From NCBI RefSeq assembly GCF_033898525.1, contig NZ_JAXAFJ010000008.1:1-64000 (forward strand): a stretch of DNA of 64,000 nucleotides, given 5' to 3'. How positions within the stretch are numbered: the stretch's first letter is position 1; the number at the start of each line of letters is the position of its first letter. Position numbers and translations under genes: made by a program. The stretch comes from Flaviflagellibacter rhizophilus (GTDB taxonomy: Bacteria > Pseudomonadota > Alphaproteobacteria > Rhizobiales > Methylopilaceae). Shown one piece after another: positions 26,762 through 35,930 of this stretch. The notes below the pieces were generated by a model, which was not told the origin of the DNA, did no database searches, and saw only the letters and a program-made list of their open reading frames with translations.

Positions 26762-27439
26762 TCAGAAGTGGTAGTTCAGGCCCACCTTGATGGTGTCGAG
26801 CTTGATGTCGACATCGGTGTCGGGCACCAGAGCGAGATCTTCCGCATCAGCTTCGATGCGCAGGTATTCTACCTTCGCGGAGACGTTCTCCATGAAACGC
26901 CATTCAACGCCGCCGCCGGCTGCCCAGCCGAAAGCGATGTCTTCGTCTGCATCACCAGAGTAGTTGGCATCAAAGCTGACGAACGATGCACCACCGGTGC
27001 CATACACGAGGAGATTGTCGAACGTGAAGCCAAGCCGGCCGCGGGCAGTGGCGATGAAGTTGATCCGGGTATCCATGTCGAACCCATCTTCGACGTCCAG
27101 ATCGTTGGCTTCGATGCCGGTGGCGGCGATGTCGCCCTCCACACCGAGCACGAAGCTTCCGAACTGCATGTTGTAACCGACCTGGCCGCCGCCGATGATG
27201 CCATCTTCATCCTCGAGGCTCAGGCCATCATAGTCGAAATCACCGTCTCCAGTTTCCAAAGATGAGAAGTCGTAGTCGCTGAAGCCGTAGCCGATGTGGA
27301 CACCCGCATAAAAGCCAGTCCAGTCGCTCACAGGTGCAACCTGGGCTGCCTCAACGGGATAGGCCGGCATATCAGCCGCAAGTGCAGCGCCGGCCATGAG
27401 CACGGGAGCGACAGAAGTAAGAAGCAGGGTGCGCAGCAT
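26762..27439 (-). CDS. Omp25-like outer-membrane beta-barrel protein
   Basis: 225 residues. ATG 27439 is chosen (GAGG eight bases upstream); ATG 27451 is possible. Signal peptide MLRTLLLTSVAPVLMAGAALA-A. The mature part is one eight-strand barrel: WTGFYAGVHIGYGFSDY, VGYNMQFGSFVLGVEGDIA, TARGRLGFTFDNLLVYGTGG, FGWAAGGGVEWRF, VKVEYLRIE-like strand and a final VGLNYHF ending in Phe as outer-membrane barrels do. It is the single-domain relative of the triple-barrel gene at 23181, which lies on the other strand. Confidence 0.88.
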   Translation of the reverse strand: MLRTLLLTSVAPVLMAGAALAADMPAYPVEAAQVAPVSDWTGFYAGVHIGYGFSDYDFSSLETGDGDFDYDGLSLEDEDGIIGGGQVGYNMQFGSFVLGVEGDIAATGIEANDLDVEDGFDMDTRINFIATARGRLGFTFDNLLVYGTGGASFVSFDANYSGDADEDIAFGWAAGGGVEWRFMENVSAKVEYLRIEADAEDLALVPDTDVDIKLDTIKVGLNYHF

Positions 27440-27570
27440 TTGTGGCCTCATGGATCGCGTGCAGATTACCCGTTGACACCATAGTTGTATGTGCCTCTTG
27501 AGCCACAACTTAGCGAATACGCAAAATCTGCGTCACACAGCGCGGGCGATGCGCTCTCTATAGCCCGAAG

Positions 27571-27836
27571 TCAGGGCTGGCCCAGAACTTCAGCCTCTTT
27601 GAGGTCGTTCGGCAGCCGGCAAGCTTCGAAGAGCGTCACAGGCGGGTCGAACTCGCTGTCGTAATCGCCGGTGAATTGGAAGGCCACAGCCCAAACGTTC
27701 GTCGCCGCCATGCGCTGCGGCGTCTTTTGGGAAGCTCGGCGGTGGTGAACTTCTCGGCCGTGCTGCCGACCAGCTTCCGCCCATCGATGCCGAAGGATTC
27801 AGCGAAGAACAGGGTCTCTGTGCCATGGATTGACAC
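27571..27836 (-). pseudogene. Frameshifted hypothetical gene
   Basis: Begins MSIHGTETLFFAESFGIDG and runs to TTAELPKRRRSA, where the frame is lost; the adjoining frame continues RMAATNVWAVAFQFTGDYDS and ends VLGQP at TGA 27571. Together ~87 residues of one small conserved-looking protein. Not recognised by family; one frameshift. Confidence 0.55.
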
Positions 27837-27896
27837 CTATGCGCGTCCCACTTGTTCCCACAGTGAGCGCCGACTCGACTCTCCGATTATCCTTGA

Positions 27897-28030
27897 GTGA
27901 AGGTGCGCATCACCTGCGTGGGCTGCCGCGGCGAGGGGTGTGCCGACTGGTCCGTCTGGCGGTGCAGTTCGGGGCAGATGCGCGTCTGATCGACATTCTT
28001 CAGGTACTCGCCAAGGAGCGAGCGAACCTG
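27897..28030 (+). pseudogene. Decayed small zinc-ribbon protein, copy 2
   Basis: From GTG 27897 it reads VKVRITCVGC, then after one lost base RRGVCRLVRLAVQFGADARL and IDILQVLAKE. It matches copy 1 at 21307 through ~120 bases. The C-terminal cysteines are gone. Confidence 0.6.
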
Positions 28031-28040
28031 AAAACATTTA

Positions 28041-28587
28041 TTCTCTCGCCTTTGCCAAAGGCAAATCCACCTCTGCTCAGTCCATTTGCCTCGTCTCTTC
28101 AGGGGACGATGAAGCCCTCCTACAGCACGGGCTGGATCTATCGTCCTGCGTCCTGCTCCAGAACACTGGCCAGTTGATTGGATGGCGCCGAGAACGAGAG
28201 ACCAGTTTCACTGGACAGCCAACTCTCGAACGGAGCGCTGCCGAGCAAGCCTACGGACCCTGTGAGGTTTCAAGCGCAGGCCGACCACGCGGCTCCGACA
28301 CGGGCAACTCAGAGCACGATCAGGCTCTGAAACGATGCTCTCCGACAGTTTCCATTCCGGTCATAAGACGCAACCTCATCACGGGGCTATCGCTCCGAGC
28401 GACTTCCGGCCGCCGTGTATCATGTCGGCGTCCTTCTTGCGGGCGCCGTGTCGCGCCCTTTCGTGATCTCATGACAGCGATGATCCGGCCGGGAGGGGTA
28501 GTCCTGCAAGGAACCGTGGCTAGATTGTATCTCTTATAACTAGGAACGAACCTCGGCCACCGCCGGAACCGTTTTTGGAGCAGAGGC
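28041..28587. other. Intergenic stretch upstream of aldehyde oxidoreductase operon
   Basis: About 550 bases. One rightward frame is open through it but its composition is poor and nothing is recognised. The promoter of the oxidoreductase operon must lie at the right end; TTATAAC near 28534 is a possible -10 element without a clear -35 partner. Confidence 0.35.
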
Positions 28588-29229
28588 ATGAAAACGCCCT
28601 TGGACTTAGCTGTTTCTCGGCGAGCTTTGATCGCAGGTGGTGCAGCCTCCGTCGCCATCGCTGCCGTTCCGCATTCAGTTGCTCATGCGCAGGGGATTGG
28701 CACTGGCCCAGCACCTTCCGTGGCCAAGGTGTCTTTCACTGTCAACGGGGCGGGCCAAGAGCTTGATCTCGATACCCGCACCTCGCTGCTCGACGCGCTG
28801 CGTGAGCACCTGCACCTGACGGGCACCAAAAAAGGCTGCGATCATGGTCAATGCGGTGCCTGCACTGTGATCGTCGACGGCCACCGCATGAACTCCTGCC
28901 TGTCACTTGCCGTCATGCACGAGGGCAGCCAGATCACCACGATCGAGGGTCTCGGCACGCCGGACAACCTGCACCCGATGCAGGCCGCGTTCGTGAAGCA
29001 CGACGGCTACCAGTGCGGTTATTGCACGCCCGGGCAGATCTGCTCGTCGGTTGCGGTGCTGGACGAGATCAAGGCCGGCGTTCCCAGCCATGTCACGGCC
29101 AATCTCAACACTCAGGTGGAGTTCAGCGAAGCTGAAGTGCGCGAGCGCATGAGCGGCAATATCTGCCGCTGCGGCGCCTACTCTAACATCGTCGAAGCCA
29201 TCACCGAAGTCGCGGGGACGCCGGCATGA
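28588..29229 (+). CDS. paoA: Aldehyde oxidoreductase, 2Fe-2S subunit (PaoA/YagT-like)
   Basis: 213 residues. Iron-sulfur subunit of a periplasmic molybdenum aldehyde oxidoreductase. It starts with a Tat signal (SRRALIAGGAASVAIAAVPHSVAHA) that exports the folded complex. The plant-type cluster ligands are in CDHGQCGACTVIVDGHRMNSC; the second cluster has CGYCTPGQIC and NICRCG. Length and order match E. coli PaoA. Its stop overlaps the next gene's start by four bases. The complex oxidises aromatic or aliphatic aldehydes to acids in known members. Confidence 0.92.
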   Translation: MKTPLDLAVSRRALIAGGAASVAIAAVPHSVAHAQGIGTGPAPSVAKVSFTVNGAGQELDLDTRTSLLDALREHLHLTGTKKGCDHGQCGACTVIVDGHRMNSCLSLAVMHEGSQITTIEGLGTPDNLHPMQAAFVKHDGYQCGYCTPGQICSSVAVLDEIKAGVPSHVTANLNTQVEFSEAEVRERMSGNICRCGAYSNIVEAITEVAGTPA

Positions 29230-30176
29230 AGCCCTTCACCTACGAACGCGCGACGAGCCCGGCGGATGCCGCTGCGGCTGCGGCGCGTACCCCCGGCTCT
29301 AAATTCATCGCCGGTGGCACCAACCTGCTGGACCTGATGAAGCTTCAGATCGAGACGCCGGTGCATCTGATCGACGTCAATACGCTGGCGCTCGACAAGA
29401 TCGAAGAGACGCCGGAAGGTGGCTTGCGCATCGGCGCGTTGGTGCGCAACACCGACATGGCGGCGGACGCGCGGGTGCGGCGCGACTACGGCGTGCTGGC
29501 ACGCTCGGTCCTGGCGGGCGCATCCGGCCAGTTGCGCAACCGCGCGACGACGGCAGGCAATCTGCTGCAGCGCACGCGCTGCCCCTATTTTTACGACACC
29601 AACATGCCCTGCAACAAACGGCGCCCCGGCTCCGGATGCGCGGCGATCGGCGGCGTGACGCGCCAACTGGCGGTGATCGGCTCCAGTGAAGCCTGCATCG
29701 CCACCCATCCCGGCGACATGGCGGTGGGCATGCGCGTGCTCGATGCCGTGGTGGAGACGGTGAAGCCGGACGGCCAAACGCGGCAGATCCCGATCGCGGA
29801 TTTCCACCGCCTGCCGGGCGAAACCCCGCACATCGAGACAGCCCTGACGGCAGGCGAACTCATCACCGCCGTGACGCTGCCGAAGCCGGTCGGCGGCAAG
29901 CAGATCTACCGCAAGGTGCGTGACCGCGCGTCCTACGCTTTTGCGCTGGTCTCCGTGGCGGCCGTCGTCCAGCCCGATGGCTCCGGCAAGTTCGCAGTGG
30001 GCGCCGTGGCGCATAAACCGTGGCGCGACGAGGCGGCTGAAGCCGAACTGCCGCGTGGCCCGAAGGCCGCGACGGAGCGTCTGTTCGCTGGCGCAAAGCC
30101 GACTGAAGACAACCACTTCAAGATCCCGCTGGCGGAACGCACCCTTGCGGCCGTTCTGGCGGAAGCGAGGGCCTGA
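29226..30176 (+). CDS. paoB: Aldehyde oxidoreductase, FAD subunit (PaoB/YagS-like)
   Basis: 316 residues. FAD-binding middle subunit. The flavin motifs KFIAGGTNLLDLMK and ASGQLRNRATTAGNLLQ are present. As in PaoB there is an extra cysteine-rich insertion, RCPYFYDTNMPCNKRRPGSGCAA, which holds a 4Fe-4S cluster in E. coli PaoB and relates the protein to the 4-hydroxybenzoyl-CoA reductase branch. Flanked by tightly coupled genes for the other two subunits (three bases to the next ATG). Confidence 0.92.
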   Translation: MKPFTYERATSPADAAAAAARTPGSKFIAGGTNLLDLMKLQIETPVHLIDVNTLALDKIEETPEGGLRIGALVRNTDMAADARVRRDYGVLARSVLAGASGQLRNRATTAGNLLQRTRCPYFYDTNMPCNKRRPGSGCAAIGGVTRQLAVIGSSEACIATHPGDMAVGMRVLDAVVETVKPDGQTRQIPIADFHRLPGETPHIETALTAGELITAVTLPKPVGGKQIYRKVRDRASYAFALVSVAAVVQPDGSGKFAVGAVAHKPWRDEAAEAELPRGPKAATERLFAGAKPTEDNHFKIPLAERTLAAVLAEARA

Positions 30177-30179
30177 GTC

Positions 30180-32399
30180 ATGAAGTTCGACACCCCCGCC
30201 ACTACGAACCCGATCGACCAGATGAAGGTCGTCGGCAAGCCGACGCCGCGCATTGATGGCCGCTTCAAGACCACCGGCACGGCGCCCTATGCTTATGAGC
30301 GCCACGACGTGGTGGCGAACCAGGCCTATGGCTGGATCATCGGCTCGCCCATCGCGAAGGGCCGCCTCACCGCAATCATTACCGACGAGGCCAAGCGCGC
30401 GCCCGGCGTCATCACCATCGTGACCGCGCTGGATATGCCGCGGGTCGAGCGCGGCAGCAAGAACACCGCCTTCCTGTTCGGCGGGCCGGAGGTGCAGCAC
30501 TATCATCAAGCCATCGCGGTCGTAGTGGCTGAGACCTTCGAGCAGGCGCGCGACGCCGCATCGCTCGTGCGCGTCGAGTACAAGCGATCGCCGGGCCGCT
30601 TCGATCTCCAGAAGGAGGCGATCAACGCCAAGCCGGTCGGTGCCGACAGCGGCGAGGGCAGCGGCGCGCCGCCGATCGACGAGGACGGCGACTTCGAGGG
30701 CGGTTTTGCGTCGGCGCCGGTGAAGATGGACGAGACTTACACCACGCCCGACGAGAGCCACGCCGCGATGGAGCCGCACGCCACCATTGCGGCCTGGGAG
30801 GGCGACAAGCTGACCCTGTGGACATCGAACCAGATGATCGCCTGGGGCAAGAGCGACATCGCCAAGTCGCTCGGGATCAAGGAAGAGAATGTCCGGCTCG
30901 ACTCGCCCTATATCGGCGGCGGCTTCGGCGGCAAGCTGTTCATCCGCGCCGATGCCGTAGTCGCGGCGCTGGCGGCGCGCGCGGCCAAGCGCCCGGTCAA
31001 ACTGGCGCTGCAGCGTCCGCTCATTGCCAACAACACCACTCATCGCCCTGCCACCATTCAGCGCGTGCGGCTGGGTGCCACGCCGGACGGCAAGCTGACG
31101 GCCATCGCGCATGAGAGCACGTCAGGCGATCTTCCTGAGGGGCAGCCGGAGACGGCGGTCTCACAAACGAAGCTGCTCTACGCTGGGGCGAACCGGCTTA
31201 CCGCGATGAAGCTCGCGGAGCTGGATCTCCCCGAGGGCAATGCCATGCGTGCCCCGGGCGAGGCGCCGGGCCTCATGGTACTCGAGGTCGCCATGGACGA
31301 GATGGCGGAAAAGCTCGGCATCGATCCCATCGAATTCCGCATCATCAATGACACCCAGGTCGATCCGGAGAACCCTGATCGTCCGTACTCCCAGCGCCAA
31401 CTGGTGCGTTGTCTCCAGGAAGGCGCCGCGAAGTTTGGCTGGGACCGACGTTCGGCCAAGCCCGGGCAGGTGCGCGACGGGCGTTGGTTGGTCGGCATGG
31501 GCGTGGCGGCGGGCTTCCGCAACAACCTCCTGATGAAGTCAGCCGCGCGCGTCCGCCTCGGCGCCGACGGCCGGGTGACGGTCGAGACGGATATGACCGA
31601 CATCGGCACCGGCAGCTACACCATCATCGCCCAGACGGCGGCGGAAATGATGGGCCTCGGCATAGATGACATCGTGGTCAAGCTGGGCGACAGCGACTTC
31701 CCCGCTGCGGCAGGGTCCGGCGGGCAGTGGGGCGCCAACAACTCCACGGCCGGTGTCTACGCCGCTTGCGTGAAGCTGCGTGAAGCGGTGGCCCAGCGGC
31801 TGGGCTTCAACTCCGGCGATGTCGATTTTACCGGCGGGCAGGTTTCGTCGGGCGGCCGCAGTGTTGCGCTGAAGGACGCCGCGCAATCGGGCGAACTCGT
31901 CGCCGAGGACCACATCGAATATGGCGATCTCGGCAAGACGCACCAGCAGTCGACCTTCGCCGGCCACTTCGTCGAAGTCGCGGTTGATGCCTATACGGGT
32001 GAGACGCGGGTGCGGCGAATGCTGGCGGTGTGTGCAGCCGGGCGCATTCTAAACCCGATCTCGGCACGCAGCCAGGTGATCGGCGCGATGACCATGGGCG
32101 TCGGCGGGGCGCTAATGGAGGAACTGGCGGTCGATAAGCGCATCGGCTTCTTCGTCAACCATGACCTTGCCGGCTACGAGGTGCCGGTCCACGCCGACAT
32201 TCCGCACCAAGAGGTGGTGTTCCTCGAGGAGGCAGACGCAATGTCCTCGCCGATGAAGGCGAAGGGTGTCGGCGAACTCGGCCTGTGCGGCGTCGGTGGT
32301 GCGTTGGCGAACGCGATCTACAACGCGACGGGAGTTCGGGTGCGCGAGTACCCGATCACGCTCGACAAGCTCATCGGCAAGCTGCCCGCAGTAGCGTAG
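30180..32399 (+). CDS. paoC: Aldehyde oxidoreductase, molybdenum cofactor subunit (PaoC/YagR-like)
   Basis: 739 residues, the catalytic subunit. Molybdopterin-binding and active-site segments are visible: PYIGGGFGGKLF, AMRAPGEAPG (substrate-pocket Arg), QWGANNSTAG, and the C-terminal KGVGELGLCGVGGALANAIYNATG with the base-forming Glu of the family. No signal peptide; it is carried out with PaoA. The maturation factor gene paoD (xdhC-like) that normally follows is not in the window, so the cofactor insertase must be encoded elsewhere. Confidence 0.93.
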   Translation: MKFDTPATTNPIDQMKVVGKPTPRIDGRFKTTGTAPYAYERHDVVANQAYGWIIGSPIAKGRLTAIITDEAKRAPGVITIVTALDMPRVERGSKNTAFLFGGPEVQHYHQAIAVVVAETFEQARDAASLVRVEYKRSPGRFDLQKEAINAKPVGADSGEGSGAPPIDEDGDFEGGFASAPVKMDETYTTPDESHAAMEPHATIAAWEGDKLTLWTSNQMIAWGKSDIAKSLGIKEENVRLDSPYIGGGFGGKLFIRADAVVAALAARAAKRPVKLALQRPLIANNTTHRPATIQRVRLGATPDGKLTAIAHESTSGDLPEGQPETAVSQTKLLYAGANRLTAMKLAELDLPEGNAMRAPGEAPGLMVLEVAMDEMAEKLGIDPIEFRIINDTQVDPENPDRPYSQRQLVRCLQEGAAKFGWDRRSAKPGQVRDGRWLVGMGVAAGFRNNLLMKSAARVRLGADGRVTVETDMTDIGTGSYTIIAQTAAEMMGLGIDDIVVKLGDSDFPAAAGSGGQWGANNSTAGVYAACVKLREAVAQRLGFNSGDVDFTGGQVSSGGRSVALKDAAQSGELVAEDHIEYGDLGKTHQQSTFAGHFVEVAVDAYTGETRVRRMLAVCAAGRILNPISARSQVIGAMTMGVGGALMEELAVDKRIGFFVNHDLAGYEVPVHADIPHQEVVFLEEADAMSSPMKAKGVGELGLCGVGGALANAIYNATGVRVREYPITLDKLIGKLPAVA

Positions 32400-32628
32400 C
32401 TAACAGCCTGCCCACGCCGGTGCTGTCGGAACGGCGGTGCCGGAGTTCCGGGGACCAAGTCGTGCCTAGGTCTTTTGAAGTGCTTTCAACATCGCTGGCG
32501 CCAGGTGCAGGGATCCTGTGGTCACCATGTCCTGCAGCAGGTCAGATCCCTAGGTGAGGGACGCCAAACAAGTAGCGCAGCGAGAGGCTCTGCCTCTTGA
32601 TTGAACGAGAGACATCAGAGGATTGCCG

Positions 32629-33513
32629 TTGAGTAGCGGACCGCACACCATCTCAACGCATCTTGGTGGCGGCATTCTCATCGCTGCCGGCGACACGCTC
32701 TACAGCGAGCCAGCCCAGGTCACATCGCCCATCCGCGATGGTGTGCGTCTGCTGGTGGTGCTCAATGGCGAGATGAGCCTCACAGTCGAGCGACACGCTC
32801 CTATCGATGTTTGCGCGCCTGCTGTTGTGGCGGTTGTCAGCGAAGGTGAGGTGGCGCGCGATCAGGTCTTTCGTGAGGGCCAGCCGTTCCGATATGTTCT
32901 GATTCAGATTGATCGCGCCCTCATCGCCGACGAGCACGGGGCGGATCCGCGAGATATCCTGCGAGCCTCGAACGCCACGCTGGACACGCCGCGCCTAGTC
33001 ATCGCGGTTCGCCCGGCCGATCCGGCGAGCGAAGCCGTGGCGGCCCAGATACTTGCCTGCCCCGAGGGACCTGATCACGATCTTTACCGGCTCGGAAAGT
33101 CGCTTGAGCTCAGCTCGCTGGTGCTCGACGGGTTCGACTCCGCCCGAAGCCGCGCCAGCAGCAGGCGGCTGCCCCCGGCCGATGCAGAGCGGATCCGCCA
33201 TGCGCGCGATCTCATGATCAACGCGATCGACGCGCCACCAGATGTTGCCGCCCTGGCTGCGCGCATCGGAATGAACCCGGGGAAGCTCAACCGCAGCTTC
33301 CGCGTTCTTTACGGAACCACCCCATATGCCTTCCTGCAGGAGCATCGCCTGCAGACGGCTTACCGGATGCTTGCTGGCGGTCATCAGAATGTCGGCCAGG
33401 TAGCCAACGCAGTTGGATACACGCAGGCTCATTTCGCCACATTGTTCGGGAGAAGGTTCGGGGTGCCTCCCAGTTCGCTGGTCCCGCGAACGTCTAGAAC
33501 CGTTCAAGGCTAG
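32629..33513 (+). CDS. AraC family regulator, probably of siderophore uptake
   Basis: 294 residues. TTG 32629 stands six bases after AGAGGA; TTG 32623 is too close to that site. The C-terminal region has the two helix-turn-helix motifs PDVAALAARIGMNPGKLNRSFR and NVGQVANAVGYTQAHFATLFGRRFG. The N-terminal part is PchR-like in length. It stands ~150 bases upstream of, and in the same direction as, a TonB-dependent siderophore receptor, the usual setting for PchR/AlcR-type regulators that sense the iron-siderophore complex. Confidence 0.85.
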   Translation: MSSGPHTISTHLGGGILIAAGDTLYSEPAQVTSPIRDGVRLLVVLNGEMSLTVERHAPIDVCAPAVVAVVSEGEVARDQVFREGQPFRYVLIQIDRALIADEHGADPRDILRASNATLDTPRLVIAVRPADPASEAVAAQILACPEGPDHDLYRLGKSLELSSLVLDGFDSARSRASSRRLPPADAERIRHARDLMINAIDAPPDVAALAARIGMNPGKLNRSFRVLYGTTPYAFLQEHRLQTAYRMLAGGHQNVGQVANAVGYTQAHFATLFGRRFGVPPSSLVPRTSRTVQG

Positions 33514-33661
33514 TCAGGGCAGATCGCAAATCCTCTAATCTTCTGCGAAAAACAAAGGCAAGATCGCGAACGCGCAGCGCGTTGCTGTCATCCGTCCTCA
33601 AGGTCTACGGCAAACCCTGGTTCGGGGTGGGAGGCGCCTGGAAAGGCGCCGGTGCAGGACG

Positions 33662-35926
33662 ATGATGGATTGCTCAGGCTTTTTTCTGGTGCTCAGGCAT
33701 GGCCTCTTCGCCGGGGTGTCGCTTTTGGCATGTTCGACTGCGGCGATGGCTCAGCAGGGAACGGCCGAGATCGAGCTCGAGACCATCGTTGTCCAAGGGG
33801 AGGGCGAGCCGTCTTCGACTTCGGCCTCCGGGATCGCCGTCGAACGCGCGAACGGACCTGTAGACGGCTTTGTCGCGACCCGCAGTGCAACCGGCACGAA
33901 GACCGACACCCCGATCACCGAGACGCCGCAATCCATCTCGGTTGTGTCGCAGGACCAGATCGAGACCCTGGGCGCGCAAAATCCCAGTGAGGCGCTGCGC
34001 TATACGGCCGGCGTTCAGGTGGAGCGCTTCGGCGCGGATCCTCGCTATGACTGGATCAAGGTGCGGGGCATCGACGTGCCGAGCTACCTCGACGGCCTGC
34101 TGCTGCCGAACAGCACCTACGCGACGCCGCGCTACGAGCCGTTCGGCGTCGAGCGCGTGGAAGTGCTGAAGGGCCCCGCCTCGATCCTCTACGGTCAATC
34201 CCCGCCCGGCGGCCTCGTCAACTTCGTCAGCAAACGCCCGCTGGAGGAGACGCAGCGCGAGGTGCGTTTTCAGGTTGGCAGCTATGACCGCTTCCAAGGC
34301 GCGTTCGACTTCACAGGGGCCATGAACGACGACAAGTCGCTTCTGTACCGCATCGTTGGTCTTGGGCGGCTGTCCGACACCGAAGTGGATTTCGTCAACG
34401 ATGACCGTGCGTTCATCGCGCCGAGCTTCACCTGGAAGCCGACGGACGACACGTCCCTGACGTTCCTGTCGCACTACATCAAGGACGATGCGAAGTCGCT
34501 GCAGTTCCTGCCCTCCCAGGGCACGCTGACGCCGAACCCCAACGGCCAGATTCCGCGCAACCGCTTTCTCGGCGAACCCGGCTTCGACGACTTCAAGCGC
34601 GAGGAGTTCGGCCTTGGCTACGAGTTCGAGCACCGGTTTTCCGAGAGCCTGACGTTCCGCCAGAACCTGCGCTACACGGAGGTGGACGTGAACCTGCCGG
34701 TGGTGCGCGGCTTTGGGTTTGGAGCAAGCTGCAACCCCGTCGAGCCGACGGTCGCGGGGTGCCGCAATGTTACCCGTCGTACGGTCATCTTTGACGACAA
34801 GATTGATGCTTTCACCGTGGATAACCAGCTTCTCTGGGAAACCAGGACGGGACCCGTAGAACACCAGTTCTTGGCCGGCATTGACGTGCGTGACCTGCAA
34901 TCGCGTTTCTCGACTACAACCCATCCGCTCGGTGCCGCCACTGCCACTCCTATCGACATTTTTGATCCGGTTTACGGCGGCTCACTTGGCGTGATCGGCG
35001 TGACCGGCGATGTCAGCCAGGACATCCTGCAGACCGGCATCTACCTCCAGGACCAGATTCGCTTCGACCGCTTCATCCTGATGCTGAGCGGTCGGCATGA
35101 CTGGGTGGATAACCGCTTCACCAACGTCCTCACGGGCGCGGCGCCGGTCGAGCAGGACGACCGCGAGTTTACCGGTCGCGCCGGCCTCGTCGTGGAACTC
35201 GACCACGGCTTCTCGCCCTATGTCAGTTACTCGACCTCGTTCCAGCCGACGGTGAACATCGGCTTTTCCGGCGGTGTAAGCGGCCCTGTCGTCATCAACG
35301 GCGAGCCATTCGAACCCACCAAGGGTGAGCAGGTCGAAGCCGGCGTAAAATACGTACCGCTGGGCACGAATAGCCTGTTCACCGCCTCCGTCTTCAACCT
35401 GAAACAGGACAATCTCGTCGTCGGCACAGGTGTGACCACCAGCCAGATCGGTGAGGTCGAGATCAACGGCTTTGAGTTCGAAGGCAAAATGTCCCTTGCG
35501 CGTGGCTGGGACCTGCTGGCGTCCTACAGCTACCTCGACGCGGAAATCGTCCGAGGTGTGCAAAGCGGGATCGACATTTCGGGCAACGATCTTCCGGTGA
35601 CGCCGGAGCATCAGGCTGCGCTGTTCGCCAGCTACACCTGGGATGGCGGACCGCTCTCAGGCCTGATGCTCGGCGGCGGCGTGCGCTATTTTGGCGATCA
35701 CACCGGCAATACGCTGAACAATATCGACATTCCGTCCTACACGCTGGTCGATGCCGTGGCCCGATACGATCTCGCCAATCTGGACAACAGGCTCAAGGGC
35801 GCAACCGTTTCGGTGAACGCCAGCAACCTGTTCGACAAGGATTACGTGGCGACCTGCGGTGACGTGAACACCTGCTATTACGGCAATGGCCGCACGGTGC
35901 TTGGGACCGTGAGCTACCGGTGGTGA
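33662..35926 (+). CDS. TonB-dependent siderophore receptor
   Basis: 754 residues. Signal peptide ends ...STAAMAQ. A TonB box-like IELETIVVQGEG follows, then the plug domain (TPITETPQSISVVSQDQIETLG, VKVRG-type WIKVRGIDVPSYLDG, VEVLKGPASILYGQSPPGGLVNFVSKRP) that is typical of FhuA/FoxA-type receptors, and a 22-strand barrel ending YGNGRTVLGTVSYRW with the terminal aromatic residue. Likely ferric hydroxamate or similar ligand; cannot be decided. First of three co-directional genes for iron-siderophore uptake. Confidence 0.93.
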   Translation: MMDCSGFFLVLRHGLFAGVSLLACSTAAMAQQGTAEIELETIVVQGEGEPSSTSASGIAVERANGPVDGFVATRSATGTKTDTPITETPQSISVVSQDQIETLGAQNPSEALRYTAGVQVERFGADPRYDWIKVRGIDVPSYLDGLLLPNSTYATPRYEPFGVERVEVLKGPASILYGQSPPGGLVNFVSKRPLEETQREVRFQVGSYDRFQGAFDFTGAMNDDKSLLYRIVGLGRLSDTEVDFVNDDRAFIAPSFTWKPTDDTSLTFLSHYIKDDAKSLQFLPSQGTLTPNPNGQIPRNRFLGEPGFDDFKREEFGLGYEFEHRFSESLTFRQNLRYTEVDVNLPVVRGFGFGASCNPVEPTVAGCRNVTRRTVIFDDKIDAFTVDNQLLWETRTGPVEHQFLAGIDVRDLQSRFSTTTHPLGAATATPIDIFDPVYGGSLGVIGVTGDVSQDILQTGIYLQDQIRFDRFILMLSGRHDWVDNRFTNVLTGAAPVEQDDREFTGRAGLVVELDHGFSPYVSYSTSFQPTVNIGFSGGVSGPVVINGEPFEPTKGEQVEAGVKYVPLGTNSLFTASVFNLKQDNLVVGTGVTTSQIGEVEINGFEFEGKMSLARGWDLLASYSYLDAEIVRGVQSGIDISGNDLPVTPEHQAALFASYTWDGGPLSGLMLGGGVRYFGDHTGNTLNNIDIPSYTLVDAVARYDLANLDNRLKGATVSVNASNLFDKDYVATCGDVNTCYYGNGRTVLGTVSYRW

Positions 35927-35930
35927 GGCT

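Noticed and set aside
27940..28539. 199-residue plus-strand ORF before the aldehyde oxidoreductase operon
   Set aside because: It begins inside a decayed zinc-ribbon gene in another frame and has unnatural composition in its second half.
29178..31112. 644-residue minus-strand frame opposite paoB/paoC
   Set aside because: Shadow of two well-supported oxidoreductase genes; composition is Arg/His-rich and lacks any motif.
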